Shown piece by piece: positions 1-8,589 of a stretch of DNA of 48,961 nucleotides; position 1 is the first letter of the stretch; each line of letters opens with the position of its first letter. A program made the translations under genes and the position numbers. The DNA lies in NCBI GenBank assembly GCA_024278055.1, contig JAJRTY010000092.1, forward strand, positions 1 to 48,961, written 5' to 3'. The notes beneath the pieces were generated by a model. That model did no database searches, was not told the origin of the DNA, and was given only the letters and a program-made list of their open reading frames with translations. Source of the DNA: Alphaproteobacteria bacterium. Its GTDB lineage: Bacteria; Pseudomonadota; Alphaproteobacteria; Rhizobiales; JAJFHR01.

Positions 1-579
1 GAAATTGACGGCATATCAAACCATGCCGGAACCACACCGATGAGCTTGCGCTGCGATGCCGCATTTGTTGCCGCTCAAATTGCTGTAGAAGCGCGGGCCA
101 TAGCGCAGGATATGGGCGCAGATCAGGTCGCTACTGTCGGCGTTTTCGAAGTCCGGCCCAATCTGGTCAATGTCGTTGCAAACCGTGCATTGATGACCGT
201 TGATCTTCGCAACACGGATGAAGCACTGCTCCAAAAGGCTGAAGCCCGTTTGTTTGCTTTTGCCCAAAAAACAGCAGAGAGGGAAGGTGCAACCATCGAG
301 CGCCGGACTCTGGCCAGGTTTGAGCCGGTGGTTTTTGCTCCTGAAATGGTTGATTTAATAGATCGTGTGGCCAGAGAGCTAGGCCATAAAACCCGGCGTT
401 TACCGTCCGGTGCCGGTCACGATGCGCAGATGTTTGCGCCCAATTGTCCCACGTCAATGATATTCGTTCCCAGCCGGGATGGCATCAGCCACAACATTGA
501 AGAATTTACCGAGCCCGAAGATATTGGCGCCGGGGTCAGTGTGCTGCTCCAGGCTGTGATCGCAAAAGCAGAGGAATGA
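1..579 (+). CDS. N-carbamoyl-L-amino-acid hydrolase / M20-family amidohydrolase, C-terminal part (5' end outside window)
   Basis: The reading frame is open from base 1, so the gene starts before the window; the ATG at 40 is internal. The first codons read through H-A-G-T-T-P-M followed by R-x-D-A, the dimerisation-domain signature of the Zn-dependent carbamoylase/allantoate amidohydrolase branch of peptidase family M20. Near the C-terminus S-G-A-G-H-D-A-Q and then S-R-x-G-I-S-H-N-x-x-E are the family's substrate- and metal-binding motifs. These enzymes cleave N-carbamoyl-L-amino acids, or related ureido acids, to the amino acid, CO2 and ammonia in the cytoplasm. The next gene, a D-carbamoylase, begins 9 bp downstream and is probably co-transcribed, which favours hydantoin or ureido-acid catabolism. 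Allantoate amidohydrolase or beta-ureidopropionase remain possible because the N-terminal specificity region is not visible. Confidence 0.85.
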   Translation, partial: EIDGISNHAGTTPMSLRCDAAFVAAQIAVEARAIAQDMGADQVATVGVFEVRPNLVNVVANRALMTVDLRNTDEALLQKAEARLFAFAQKTAEREGATIERRTLARFEPVVFAPEMVDLIDRVARELGHKTRRLPSGAGHDAQMFAPNCPTSMIFVPSRDGISHNIEEFTEPEDIGAGVSVLLQAVIAKAEE

Positions 580-588
580 GGATTTAGC

Positions 589-1524
589 ATGGCAAACAAC
601 CTCATGGTGGCAGCAGCGCAACTTGGCCCCATAGCCCGGGAGGAGCCCCGTAGCTCGGCAGTCGCCAGAATGATCACCTTGATGACCACAGCAAAAAATC
701 AGGGAGCCCAGTTGGTGGTGTTTCCTGAACTGGCGCTGACAACTTTTTTCCCGCGCTGGTTTATGCAGGATCAGGCACAGATTGACAGTTTTTTTGAAAC
801 CGAAATGCCCGGCCCCGACACCCGGCCCCTGTTTGAGGCGGCAATAGACCTTGGTGTCGGTTTCTATCTTGGCTATGCCGAACTGGCTGAGGAAAAGGGA
901 CAGGTCAGACACTTCAACACCTCTATACTGGTCGATAAAACTGGCAATATTGTCGGCAAATATCGCAAAGTTCACCTGCCCGGCCACCGCGAACATGAGG
1001 CCTGGCGACAATTTCAACATCTGGAAAAGCGCTATTTCGATACCGGCGATCTTGGGTTTCCGACTTTTAAAGCCTTTGGCGGTATTCTTGGAATGTGTAT
1101 CTGTAATGATCGCCGCTGGCCCGAAACCTTCCGGGTAATGGGCCTGCAGGGAGCCGAACTAGTGATGCTGGGCTATAATACGCCGGTTCATTATCCGCCT
1201 GCGCCCGAACACGATCACCTGCAGGATTTTCATAATCATCTTGTCATGCAGGCCAGCGCTTATCAAAATGGCACCTGGGTTGTGGGCGTTGCCAAGGCTG
1301 GGTGTGAAGAAGGATGCGACTTGATAGGTGGCAGCTGTATCATTGCGCCCACAGGAGAAATTGTTGCCCAGTGTAAAACCCTTGGCGATGAGGTTATTAT
1401 CCATCAATGTGATCTGGAGCGCTGCCGGGAAATCCAGTCAAACATTTTCGATTTTGCCCAGCATCGCCAACCGGAAAGCTATCAGTTAATCACCGCGACA
1501 AAGGGCGTTCGCAAAACCGTTTAA
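589..1524 (+). CDS. N-carbamoyl-D-amino-acid hydrolase (D-carbamoylase, nitrilase superfamily)
   Basis: This 311-residue cytoplasmic enzyme of the carbon-nitrogen hydrolase superfamily converts N-carbamoyl-D-amino acids to D-amino acid, CO2 and ammonia. The catalytic triad falls at the positions known for the Agrobacterium enzyme: Glu47 in F-P-E-L-A-L-T-T-F-F-P-R-W, Lys127 in V-G-K-Y-R-K-V-H-L-P-G-H, and Cys172 in C-I-C-N-D-R-R-W-P-E. Length is also close to that enzyme (304). The match extends through the E-M-P-G-P, F-N-T-S-I-L-V-D-K and A-P-T-G-E-I-V segments, so the specific D-carbamoylase call is stronger than a generic nitrilase call. It lies 9 bp after an L-type carbamoylase and just before a PLP enzyme, and shares their strand. 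The stop is TAA. Confidence 0.93.
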   Translation: MANNLMVAAAQLGPIAREEPRSSAVARMITLMTTAKNQGAQLVVFPELALTTFFPRWFMQDQAQIDSFFETEMPGPDTRPLFEAAIDLGVGFYLGYAELAEEKGQVRHFNTSILVDKTGNIVGKYRKVHLPGHREHEAWRQFQHLEKRYFDTGDLGFPTFKAFGGILGMCICNDRRWPETFRVMGLQGAELVMLGYNTPVHYPPAPEHDHLQDFHNHLVMQASAYQNGTWVVGVAKAGCEEGCDLIGGSCIIAPTGEIVAQCKTLGDEVIIHQCDLERCREIQSNIFDFAQHRQPESYQLITATKGVRKTV

Positions 1525-1551
1525 AATTTATCATCAATAAAGGCGTCGCAG

Positions 1552-3054
1552 GTGAAAACCGGCAACGAAAAGATTATGTCGGCAGGGTTTGAAAACAAAA
1601 TTGTCAATCAGGAAATCTATGGTCGGGCGGTAGAAAGATTCCGTCAGGCAGGCATTAAACTGCCGAAAATATCCCAGTTGGCCGATCCCATAGCCGGCCG
1701 TAAGGAATTTGAGGAAAAACTTGGCTCGGTTGATCCCGACACGCCCGATGCCAGCAATCTTTTTCGGGTGCATTGGCACAATGACGCCGATGGCAGGGGG
1801 CTGGTTGACGTTCCCGGTCATCTCGTTCTGCCGCCGGAGCTGACGGGTGTCGAGGCAAAAATAGTCGTCGCCCTGGGCAATCGCTTTCCCATGATCCATG
1901 CCCATAAGGTCCTGGCGGCATATGGGTGCCTGGTGCCAAGACTGGTCAGCGGCCAGTTTGATCCAACTCACCACCGGGCCGTATGGCCGTCGACCGGCAA
2001 CTACTGTCGTGGCGGTGTCGCCATTTCGCGGATTCTTGGCTGCCGCAGTGTCGCAGTCCTGCCCGAAGGCATGAGCGCCGAGCGCTTTTCGTGGCTCGAA
2101 AACTGGGTTGCCAACCCGGATGATATTGTGCGCACCTACGGCACCGAGAGTAATGTCAAGGAAATCTATGACGCCTGCCATCAACTGGCGCAAAATCCTG
2201 AGAACATTATTTTCAACCAGTTTAGCGAATATGGAAATTACATTACCCATCGCGCTGTCACCGGCCCGGCTCTTGAGCGCATTTTCAATGCTGTTAATGT
2301 TGATGGATATCTTAAAGCCCGTGTCTATGTTGCCGCTTCCGGTTCCGGCGGCACGCTGGCTGCCGGCGATTATCTCAAACAACAACTTGGCACCAACATC
2401 TGTGCGGTTGAAGCACTGGAGTGCCCGACCATGCTCTATAATGGCTACGGTGAACACAACATTCAGGGCATTGGCGACAAACACATACCGCTCATTCACA
2501 ATGTGATGAACACTGATTATTTAGTCGCTGTGAGTGACAAGGGGCCAAACGCTCTGAACCTGGTTTTCAATACATCTGCCGGGCGTAAATTCCTCGCCGA
2601 ACGCACAGGTCTGGGACAGGAGATGATTGCATCGCTTGCCGATCTCGGCCTGTCATCCATTGCCAACGTACTGGGTGCCATCAAGATGGCGAAATATATG
2701 GGTCTGGGAGCCGACGATGTGGTGCTGACGGTGGCGACAGATGGTGCCGAAATGTATGGTACTGAAATCGACAAAATCAGAGAAAATTCCTTTGCTGGCG
2801 CATTTGATGAACTGGCCGCGGCTGAAGCCTTTGGACATTACCTCATGGGTGCAACCACCGATAATATGAACGAGCAAAGCCTGCGGGATCGTGAACGGGT
2901 TTTCAATTTGGGTTACTACACCTGGGTTGAACAACAAGGCGTTGATCTGGCTGACTTTGATGCCCGCCGCGATCCCGATTTCTGGAATAACCTTATGAAC
3001 ATGGTGCCGATTTGGGACCAGATGATCGACCAGTTTAATCAGGCCGCAAGTTAG
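1552..3054 (+). CDS. Fold-type-II pyridoxal-phosphate-dependent enzyme (cysteine synthase-like), specificity unknown
   Basis: The protein resembles tryptophan-synthase-beta/cysteine-synthase family enzymes but is long (500 residues against about 320 for typical cysteine synthases). The candidate Schiff-base lysine is Lys119 in H-A-H-K-V-L-A-A-Y. The asparagine loop is P-S-T-G-N-Y at about 146-151, and a glycine-rich phosphate-binding loop reads A-S-G-S-G-G-T. About 60-70 residues at the N-terminus and a C-terminal tail lie outside the core. The GTG at 1552 is the furthest upstream start; an ATG at 1576 preceded by GAAAAG is an equally good alternative. It follows the D-carbamoylase by 27 bp on the same strand, so it may process the released amino acid (beta-elimination or replacement, racemisation or deamination), but this is inference from context. 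It converges on the molybdenum hydroxylase operon 17 bp downstream. Confidence 0.75.
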   Translation: MKTGNEKIMSAGFENKIVNQEIYGRAVERFRQAGIKLPKISQLADPIAGRKEFEEKLGSVDPDTPDASNLFRVHWHNDADGRGLVDVPGHLVLPPELTGVEAKIVVALGNRFPMIHAHKVLAAYGCLVPRLVSGQFDPTHHRAVWPSTGNYCRGGVAISRILGCRSVAVLPEGMSAERFSWLENWVANPDDIVRTYGTESNVKEIYDACHQLAQNPENIIFNQFSEYGNYITHRAVTGPALERIFNAVNVDGYLKARVYVAASGSGGTLAAGDYLKQQLGTNICAVEALECPTMLYNGYGEHNIQGIGDKHIPLIHNVMNTDYLVAVSDKGPNALNLVFNTSAGRKFLAERTGLGQEMIASLADLGLSSIANVLGAIKMAKYMGLGADDVVLTVATDGAEMYGTEIDKIRENSFAGAFDELAAAEAFGHYLMGATTDNMNEQSLRDRERVFNLGYYTWVEQQGVDLADFDARRDPDFWNNLMNMVPIWDQMIDQFNQAAS

Positions 3055-3071
3055 AGCACCTCTCGACCCTA

Positions 3072-5345
3072 TTAAACCCGCTCTATCGCCTTTAAAACTT
3101 TTGGCGGCGTAAGCGGAAGGTCGCTCATGGTTGCACCGATTGCATTTTCAACCGCATTGGCAACCGCAGCCGGGGCTGAAATCAGCGGCGGTTCACCAAC
3201 CCCCCTGACCCCGTAAGGATGATTGGGATTGGGAACTTCAATCATCACGCAATCAATCATTGGAACGTCAGAGGCCACCGGCATGCGGTAATCGAGAAAA
3301 CCGGCATTTTGCAGCTGACCCTTTCCATTATAAATATATTCTTCATTCAAAGCCCAGCCGATACCCTGAACAGCAGCGCCCTGCATTTGGCCTTCAACAT
3401 AATCAGGCGAGATAGCCCGGCCCACATCCTGAAAGGCAGTGTAGCGAACAGGAGAAACAAATCCCGTTTGCGGATCAATTTCCACATCGACCAATTGGAC
3501 GGAAAAAGCAGCGCCCTGACCGCTGGCATTGATTTCACAATGCCCGGCTATTGGACCGACCATCCCTGGAGCCATTTTGGCCAGCTCCTTCAGGTTTAAC
3601 GGTTTAATGTTATCAACTGCGGGCTTCACCGGCCGGGCCAAACCCTCTTCCCAGCTTACCTCATCAACAGGTATCTGCCATTTTTTGGCCGCTACTGCGC
3701 GCAATTTATCAATCATCATACGGGTGGCATTGATGACCGCCATGCCGGTTGCATAGGTGGTTCGGCTGCCTGCTGTCTGGTAGCTGTAGGCTATGCTTGC
3801 CGTATCTGCAATGACCGTATTTATGAGATCAATATCAATCCCCAGTTCCTCGGCCGCCATCACCCGCATTGACGAACGCGATCCGCCAATATCGGGGCTT
3901 CCGGTGGCCAGTGAAATTGTCCCGTCATCAAGAACACTGATTGATGCACTGCTCAGGCCACCACCATGCATCCAGTAGCCCAGCGCCAGACCACGACCCT
4001 GATGGGGTTTGAGCGCTGCCGAATAATGCTCATGAGATTTTACCTTTTGCAAAACCTCAATCAGGCCGATAGGACCATTGTACTTCACACCCAGCAGACT
4101 TTCACAGCCTTCGCTCACCGCATTTTTCAGGCGAATATCAATCCCATCCATGCCCAGCCGTGTGGCAAGTTCATTGATGACACTTTCAACCGCAAAGGCA
4201 GCCATGGGTGCGCCCGGGGCGCGGTAGGCGGCAACTTTGGGCCGGTTTACACACACGTCATAAGTTATAACCTCAACATTGGCGATGGTATAGGCTGAAA
4301 AGAAACTATCGGTGGCACGCATAAGCGGTGCCCCCTTAAAGGCACCTGCCTGTATCCACGAGTTGGCTTGTGCAGCCGTAATCGTACCGTCTTTCCTCAC
4401 CCCCATTTTAATGCGGGTGCGCGTACCCGATGCAGGTCCTGAGGCACGAAAAACCTCCGATCTTGTCATCACCATTCGAACCGGCCGCCCGGTCAATTGT
4501 GACAGGCGGATGGCCACCGGCTCACCATAGATTGTGGTTTTTCCGCCAAAACCACCGCCGATTTCCGACGCGGTAACCCGGAGTTTTGACAACTCCATTT
4601 TCAAGACACCGGCAATCAGCCCGCGGGCGATAAAATGCCCCTGTGTTGATGTCCACAGTTCAACATTACCGTCTTCCGAGCTTGTGGCGATGCAGGCCAA
4701 TGGCTCGATATAGCCCTGATGAACCGGTTGGGAGGAGAACTCGCGTTCGATAATAATATCAGCTTGCCCGAAACCTTTTTCAATATCTCCACGCTGCCCC
4801 ACATGGATCCGTGCAATGTTGGATGGCGCGTCATGGTCAGGGTCGCTGCCCGCTGTGTATTGATCGTGATGCAACAGGGGAGCATCGGGCCCGCAGGCTT
4901 CAAGAGGATCAAGAACATGGGGCAAGACCTCATATTCAACGTCAATCAAACCCACCGCCTGGCGGGCAATTGCAGCACTGGTGGCGGCAACCGCAGCCAC
5001 TGCATGACCGTCATACAAGACTTTTTCCCGCGCCATAACATTGCGCGATATATCATGCAGGTCATTGATGACGGGCGGGTAAGGCGGCTTCGATAATGGG
5101 TGATCTGGAATATCCGCACTGGTTATAACCGCTTTGACACCGGCCAGTGCCGCCGCTTTGCTCACATCAATCGAGAGGATATTGGCATGGGCATGAGGGC
5201 TGCGTAAAATCTCCGCGTGAAGCATTCCTGCCATGAGCAGGTCATCGCCGTAGCGCGCCCGGCCGGTTACCTTGTCAACGCCATCCGGGCGCACGGTGTT
5301 TTTGCCAACCCAGCGGAAATTGGTTTTGCTTCTGTCGTCAGCCAT
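3072..5345 (-). CDS. Xanthine dehydrogenase/aldehyde oxidase family, molybdopterin-binding large subunit
   Basis: This 757-residue protein has the normal length and layout of a molybdenum hydroxylase large subunit. The N-terminal a/b hammerhead begins near R-x-D-G-x-x-K-V-T-G-R-A-R-Y-G-D-D, followed by the molybdopterin domains with G-G-G-F-G-G-K-T. A C-terminal G-V-G-E-P-P motif carries the expected catalytic glutamate. It should hydroxylate an aromatic heterocycle, aldehyde or acyl compound next to a carbonyl or nitrogen, using water as oxygen source. The active-site loop reads A-Y-R-A-P-G-A-P, not the A-Y-R-C-S-F-R or A-Y-R-G-A-G-R of CO dehydrogenases, so it is not CoxL proper. The start lies 2 bp after the stop of the [2Fe-2S] subunit, so the two are translationally linked. 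No FAD subunit gene is adjacent. Substrate unknown. Confidence 0.9.
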   Translation of the reverse strand: MADDRSKTNFRWVGKNTVRPDGVDKVTGRARYGDDLLMAGMLHAEILRSPHAHANILSIDVSKAAALAGVKAVITSADIPDHPLSKPPYPPVINDLHDISRNVMAREKVLYDGHAVAAVAATSAAIARQAVGLIDVEYEVLPHVLDPLEACGPDAPLLHHDQYTAGSDPDHDAPSNIARIHVGQRGDIEKGFGQADIIIEREFSSQPVHQGYIEPLACIATSSEDGNVELWTSTQGHFIARGLIAGVLKMELSKLRVTASEIGGGFGGKTTIYGEPVAIRLSQLTGRPVRMVMTRSEVFRASGPASGTRTRIKMGVRKDGTITAAQANSWIQAGAFKGAPLMRATDSFFSAYTIANVEVITYDVCVNRPKVAAYRAPGAPMAAFAVESVINELATRLGMDGIDIRLKNAVSEGCESLLGVKYNGPIGLIEVLQKVKSHEHYSAALKPHQGRGLALGYWMHGGGLSSASISVLDDGTISLATGSPDIGGSRSSMRVMAAEELGIDIDLINTVIADTASIAYSYQTAGSRTTYATGMAVINATRMMIDKLRAVAAKKWQIPVDEVSWEEGLARPVKPAVDNIKPLNLKELAKMAPGMVGPIAGHCEINASGQGAAFSVQLVDVEIDPQTGFVSPVRYTAFQDVGRAISPDYVEGQMQGAAVQGIGWALNEEYIYNGKGQLQNAGFLDYRMPVASDVPMIDCVMIEVPNPNHPYGVRGVGEPPLISAPAAVANAVENAIGATMSDLPLTPPKVLKAIERV

Positions 5346-5347
5346 GC

Positions 5348-5824
5348 TCAGTTTTTCCTCATTTCAGCGGCAGCATCCAAAACAGCACGCACAATTTTAT
5401 CGTAGCCGGTACAGCGGCACAGGTTCCCGGCCAGACCAAAGCGCACTTCGCTTTCTGTCGGATCCGGGTTTTTTTCCAGCAACACCTTGGCCATATTGAG
5501 AATTCCCGGCGTGCAGATGCCACATTGCAGGGCGGCATGATCAAGAAATTTCTGTTGCAGAGGGTGCAGTTTTTCACCTTTTGCCATGCCTTCAATAGTG
5601 TCAATACGCGCACCATTCATTTCCACGCCCAATACCAGGCAGGCATTGACAGCACGACCATTGAAAATAACCGTGCAGGCACCGCAATCCCCGGTGCCGC
5701 AGCCGTTTTTGGTTCCGGTCATGCGCAGTTCACTGCGCAGAACATCCAGCACGGTCTGCTCCGTCCTGCAGGTGAATTCAACCTCATCACCATTGATATT
5801 TGCTGTTACAAAATGCCTCGTCAT
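5348..5824 (-). CDS. [2Fe-2S]-binding small subunit of a xanthine-oxidase-family hydroxylase
   Basis: This 158-residue electron-transfer subunit passes electrons from the molybdenum centre in the large subunit encoded just downstream. The plant-type cluster motif C-G-T-G-D-C-G-A-C-T-V sits around residues 45-55. The second, all-alpha cluster domain carries Q-C-G-I-C-T-P-G and N-L-C-R-C-T-G-Y. The ATG at 5824 is chosen because GGAG lies 8 nt upstream on the coding strand; an in-frame start at 5869 would add 15 residues without such a site. Length agrees with CoxS/NdhS-type proteins (about 155-170). It ends 2 bp before the large-subunit start and begins about 50 bp after the PrpD-family gene. 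Confidence 0.92.
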   Translation of the reverse strand: MTRHFVTANINGDEVEFTCRTEQTVLDVLRSELRMTGTKNGCGTGDCGACTVIFNGRAVNACLVLGVEMNGARIDTIEGMAKGEKLHPLQQKFLDHAALQCGICTPGILNMAKVLLEKNPDPTESEVRFGLAGNLCRCTGYDKIVRAVLDAAAEMRKN

Positions 5825-5873
5825 CCGTATTTCTCCGCTCTTTCCCGCGCTATTTTTAAGGCGCAACAAATCA

Positions 5874-7232
5874 TCAACCGGCCGCTTTCATCAAAGCCCC
5901 GATATCATTTACATTATCCAGTGTTGCAACCATAGCAATCAATTCTGCTGTCTTGTCTGGCCCCAATACAGGTATAACCAGTGCGTCAAATTTGGCAACC
6001 AGCCGTTTCCATTGCAAATCCGCGTCCGGCTCAGGCAAGCCGACATCAGCTTCAGAACTTAAAACACGCCAGTCCGTCATCTTGAGGGTAACAATGGCAG
6101 CCGTTCGGGTCATGTTCTCGCACAGGTCAAGAACAATTCGGTCTCTGGCCTTGATGTAGCGCTCATCATTGGCATTTGTGGTGCAATATGTGCCAAGAGA
6201 GCCGGTATCAACACCATCAAGCGCCATTACAGCCAGATGTTGAATGGAAAATTTAATCTCCAGTCCGCTAGCCGGTTGAGGAATACAGCAAACCGAAGAA
6301 TGGGTTGAGCGGACCCTCAGCGTTGCAACCTCAACGTCGTTCAGTGAAAATTCATGTTTCTTGCGCAATGCCTGTATCGCATTCAAAGTTGAATGGGTGA
6401 GGTAGCACGCGGCGTGGTATTTATAGAGCATCTCTTCCACCGCATAAGCTGTAGCGTCATCGCGGCGAATGGGTCCGGCTTTAAAACCCGGCACCTGGGC
6501 CTGGGCAAAACCCTGCGGCCCCTCAATTGAACGATCACTGGCAGTGAAGCCGCGCGCGGCAAGTCTGGCGGCCATCAACCCGTTCATGGCGGCTTTTCCG
6601 GCGTGATAAGGTTTGGTCATGGTTCCGAAATTTACCTTGAGGCCGGAAGCCTGCGAAGCAGCAATGCTCAAAGCATGAGTGGTTGCAGCACTATCCAGCC
6701 CCATAAGACGGGCACAGGCTGCTGCCGCGCCAAATGTTCCCATGGTGCCGGTTGCGTGAAACCCGGCCTCATAATGGCCGTCATCACACATTTCTCCCAG
6801 AGCGCACCCGACCTCTGTACCAAGGATAAAAGCAGTGAGGACATCGCGCCCGCTTGCACCCAAAAACTCGCCAAGAGCCAATGTCGCCGGGGCAATACAA
6901 GTGGTTGGGTGACCATGCAGGCGAAAGTGAACATCATCATAATCCAGCGCGTGCGCTGCCGTACCATTAATCAGTGCGGCGTTATGAAGGCTGGCGCTCC
7001 TGCCAGATGCAATCAATGTACTCGCCCCATCGCAAGTGTTGCCGGCAAATTCCTCGCGCATGATTTCCATTGCCGGCTCCCCCTGCCCGGCAATGGTACA
7101 CCCGAGGCAGTCAAGGATTGCGTGCCTGGCAAAATCATAGGCACGCGCCGGAATGGTGTTGGCATCAAGATTTGCCACCCAATCTGCCGCCTGAGCAGTC
7201 ACCGGGAAACTGATTTTTTTATTATCGGTCAT
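5874..7232 (-). CDS. MmgE/PrpD family protein (2-methylcitrate dehydratase-like)
   Basis: The 452-residue product has the length and overall pattern of the MmgE/PrpD superfamily. An N-terminal helical domain contains the D-x-x-G-C-x-x-A-G and N-G-x-x-x-H-x-L-D-Y-D-D signatures, then H-G-H-P-T. A middle segment has K-P-Y-H-A-G-K-A-A. Known members dehydrate 2-methylcitrate or decarboxylate cis-aconitate, but many operons use this fold for unassigned dehydratases or isomerases. Its start codon overlaps the stop of the preceding CoA-transferase by 4 bp (ATGA), so they are translationally coupled. The partners (CoA-transferase and molybdenum hydroxylase) argue against a housekeeping methylcitrate cycle role and for a dedicated carboxylic-acid pathway. 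Substrate not assignable. Confidence 0.85.
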   Translation of the reverse strand: MTDNKKISFPVTAQAADWVANLDANTIPARAYDFARHAILDCLGCTIAGQGEPAMEIMREEFAGNTCDGASTLIASGRSASLHNAALINGTAAHALDYDDVHFRLHGHPTTCIAPATLALGEFLGASGRDVLTAFILGTEVGCALGEMCDDGHYEAGFHATGTMGTFGAAAACARLMGLDSAATTHALSIAASQASGLKVNFGTMTKPYHAGKAAMNGLMAARLAARGFTASDRSIEGPQGFAQAQVPGFKAGPIRRDDATAYAVEEMLYKYHAACYLTHSTLNAIQALRKKHEFSLNDVEVATLRVRSTHSSVCCIPQPASGLEIKFSIQHLAVMALDGVDTGSLGTYCTTNANDERYIKARDRIVLDLCENMTRTAAIVTLKMTDWRVLSSEADVGLPEPDADLQWKRLVAKFDALVIPVLGPDKTAELIAMVATLDNVNDIGALMKAAG

Positions 7233-8425
7233 ATCACCGCGCCCTCCTTCAGCTGGCCTATCTCATGGCTGGAAAAGCCCAGTTCGACCAGCAACTCATC
7301 ATTATGTTGCCCCAGCACCGGCGGCGGCCTGCCGGTTTTGACTGCCTTGCCGTCAAGCTTGATGCCGGTACGGGCGATACGCACGTGGCGGTCGACACCG
7401 GGCACATTTTCAAAAGTGCCAATCATCTCTCTGTCGGCTATTTGCGGTTGCGCCAAAGCTTCTGGAACACTTAACACAACCCCGGCTGGAACACCCGCCT
7501 GGTTCAATTCATCAACCCACACAGCCGCACCTTTGCCGATCATCGCCTGCTCGAGAATTTCCGTCAGCACCTCGCGATTGTCAATACGCGCCCGGCGGGT
7601 AGAAAACCGGGGATCGTTTAATATCTCAGGCCTGCCAACTACACGGCACACAGCTTCAAACTGTTCCTGCTTGTTGGCGGCAATATTAATGAGACCATCG
7701 CCGGTTTGAAAAGCCCCGGACGGACTGGCGGTGAAATTATCATTGCCGCGCGGCTCAGGCGTTTTATCCGCCATGAGAAAATCTGAGATCGCCCACCCCA
7801 TGGATGCCATTACCGCCTCCAGCATCGACACATCAATGAAACATCCCTTGTCGTCAGACCGACTGGCAAGGGCCGAAGAAACGGCGAAGGCTGCTGTCAT
7901 GCCGCCAATGGTATCTGCCATGGGATACCCCACCCGGTATGGCGCATTGTCCGGCCCACCGGTAATGCTCATAACACCGGACATGCCCTGAATAATCTGG
8001 TCATAGGCCGGCAGATTGCGCATCGGCCCGTCCTGGCCAAACCCGGAAATCGCACAATAGATCAGCGCCGGATTTTCAACCTTGAGAACCTCGTATCCAA
8101 CGCCCAGTCGCTCCATGACGCCGGGCCTGAAATTTTCAACCACCACATCAGCCGTGCTCACAAGCCGTTTAAAAACATCCCGGCCTTTCGCTGATTTCAT
8201 ATTTATGGTGAGCGAACGCTTGCCGCTGTTTTGGGCCAGAAACGATATCCCCATGAGCCTGTCGTTAAGGGCTGCATCTGCGCCCAGTTGCCGCGCGAGA
8301 TCGCCGGTTTCCGGTATTTCAACCTTGATAACGTCGGCTCCCATGTGGGCCAGTTGATGACAGCAAAACGGCCCGGCCAGAACATTGGTCAAATCCAGAA
8401 CGCGGATACCTTCGAGTGGCTTCAT
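7229..8425 (-). CDS. Class III CoA-transferase (CaiB/BaiF family)
   Basis: The 398-residue product opens with P-L-E-G-I-R-V-L-D-L-T-N-V-L-A-G-P-F, the usual N-terminus of family III CoA-transferases. It continues with G-A-D-V-I-K-V-E, F-x-x-Q-N-S-G-K-R-S-L-T-I-N and V-V-V-E-N-F-R-P-G-V-M-E-R-L-G. Such enzymes move CoA between acyl-CoA and a free carboxylate through enzyme-bound anhydrides, often using succinyl-CoA as donor. GGAAGGA lies about 8 nt upstream of the ATG at 8425, a strong ribosome site. It is the first gene of the minus-strand operon with PrpD and the molybdenum hydroxylase, and is divergent from a second family III CoA-transferase. It probably activates the operon's acid substrate. 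Confidence 0.9.
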   Translation of the reverse strand: MKPLEGIRVLDLTNVLAGPFCCHQLAHMGADVIKVEIPETGDLARQLGADAALNDRLMGISFLAQNSGKRSLTINMKSAKGRDVFKRLVSTADVVVENFRPGVMERLGVGYEVLKVENPALIYCAISGFGQDGPMRNLPAYDQIIQGMSGVMSITGGPDNAPYRVGYPMADTIGGMTAAFAVSSALASRSDDKGCFIDVSMLEAVMASMGWAISDFLMADKTPEPRGNDNFTASPSGAFQTGDGLINIAANKQEQFEAVCRVVGRPEILNDPRFSTRRARIDNREVLTEILEQAMIGKGAAVWVDELNQAGVPAGVVLSVPEALAQPQIADREMIGTFENVPGVDRHVRIARTGIKLDGKAVKTGRPPPVLGQHNDELLVELGFSSHEIGQLKEGAVI

Positions 8426-8589
8426 TCAAATTCCTTCCCGATCACAGCATACCCGTCATTTATGGCAATATATCCAACCCGCTGCAACGCTAAACAATGA
8501 CTGAACCGGCAGCGTTCTATTGACGGATGACAGGTTCGGGCAGTAGCATCAAAAAAAATCAATAAATCGCAAAATTCACACCGGACACG
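8426..8589. promoter_or_regulatory. Divergent intergenic region between two CoA-transferase operons, with a weak inverted repeat
   Basis: This 164-bp gap separates two operons transcribed outward, so it must hold both promoters. A 6-bp inverted repeat, AACGCT at 8486-8491 and AGCGTT at 8511-8516 with a 19-bp spacer, is the only symmetry I see and could be an operator. An A-rich run near 8550-8560 lies upstream of the plus-strand start. No recognisable regulator box is present and no regulator gene is adjacent. The promoter assignment comes from gene layout; the operator is a guess. Confidence 0.35.

Noticed and set aside
3072-5824. Aerobic carbon monoxide dehydrogenase (coxL/coxS)
   Set aside because: The large subunit lacks the CO-dehydrogenase active-site loop (it reads A-Y-R-A-P-G-A-P) and no FAD subunit coxM is adjacent.
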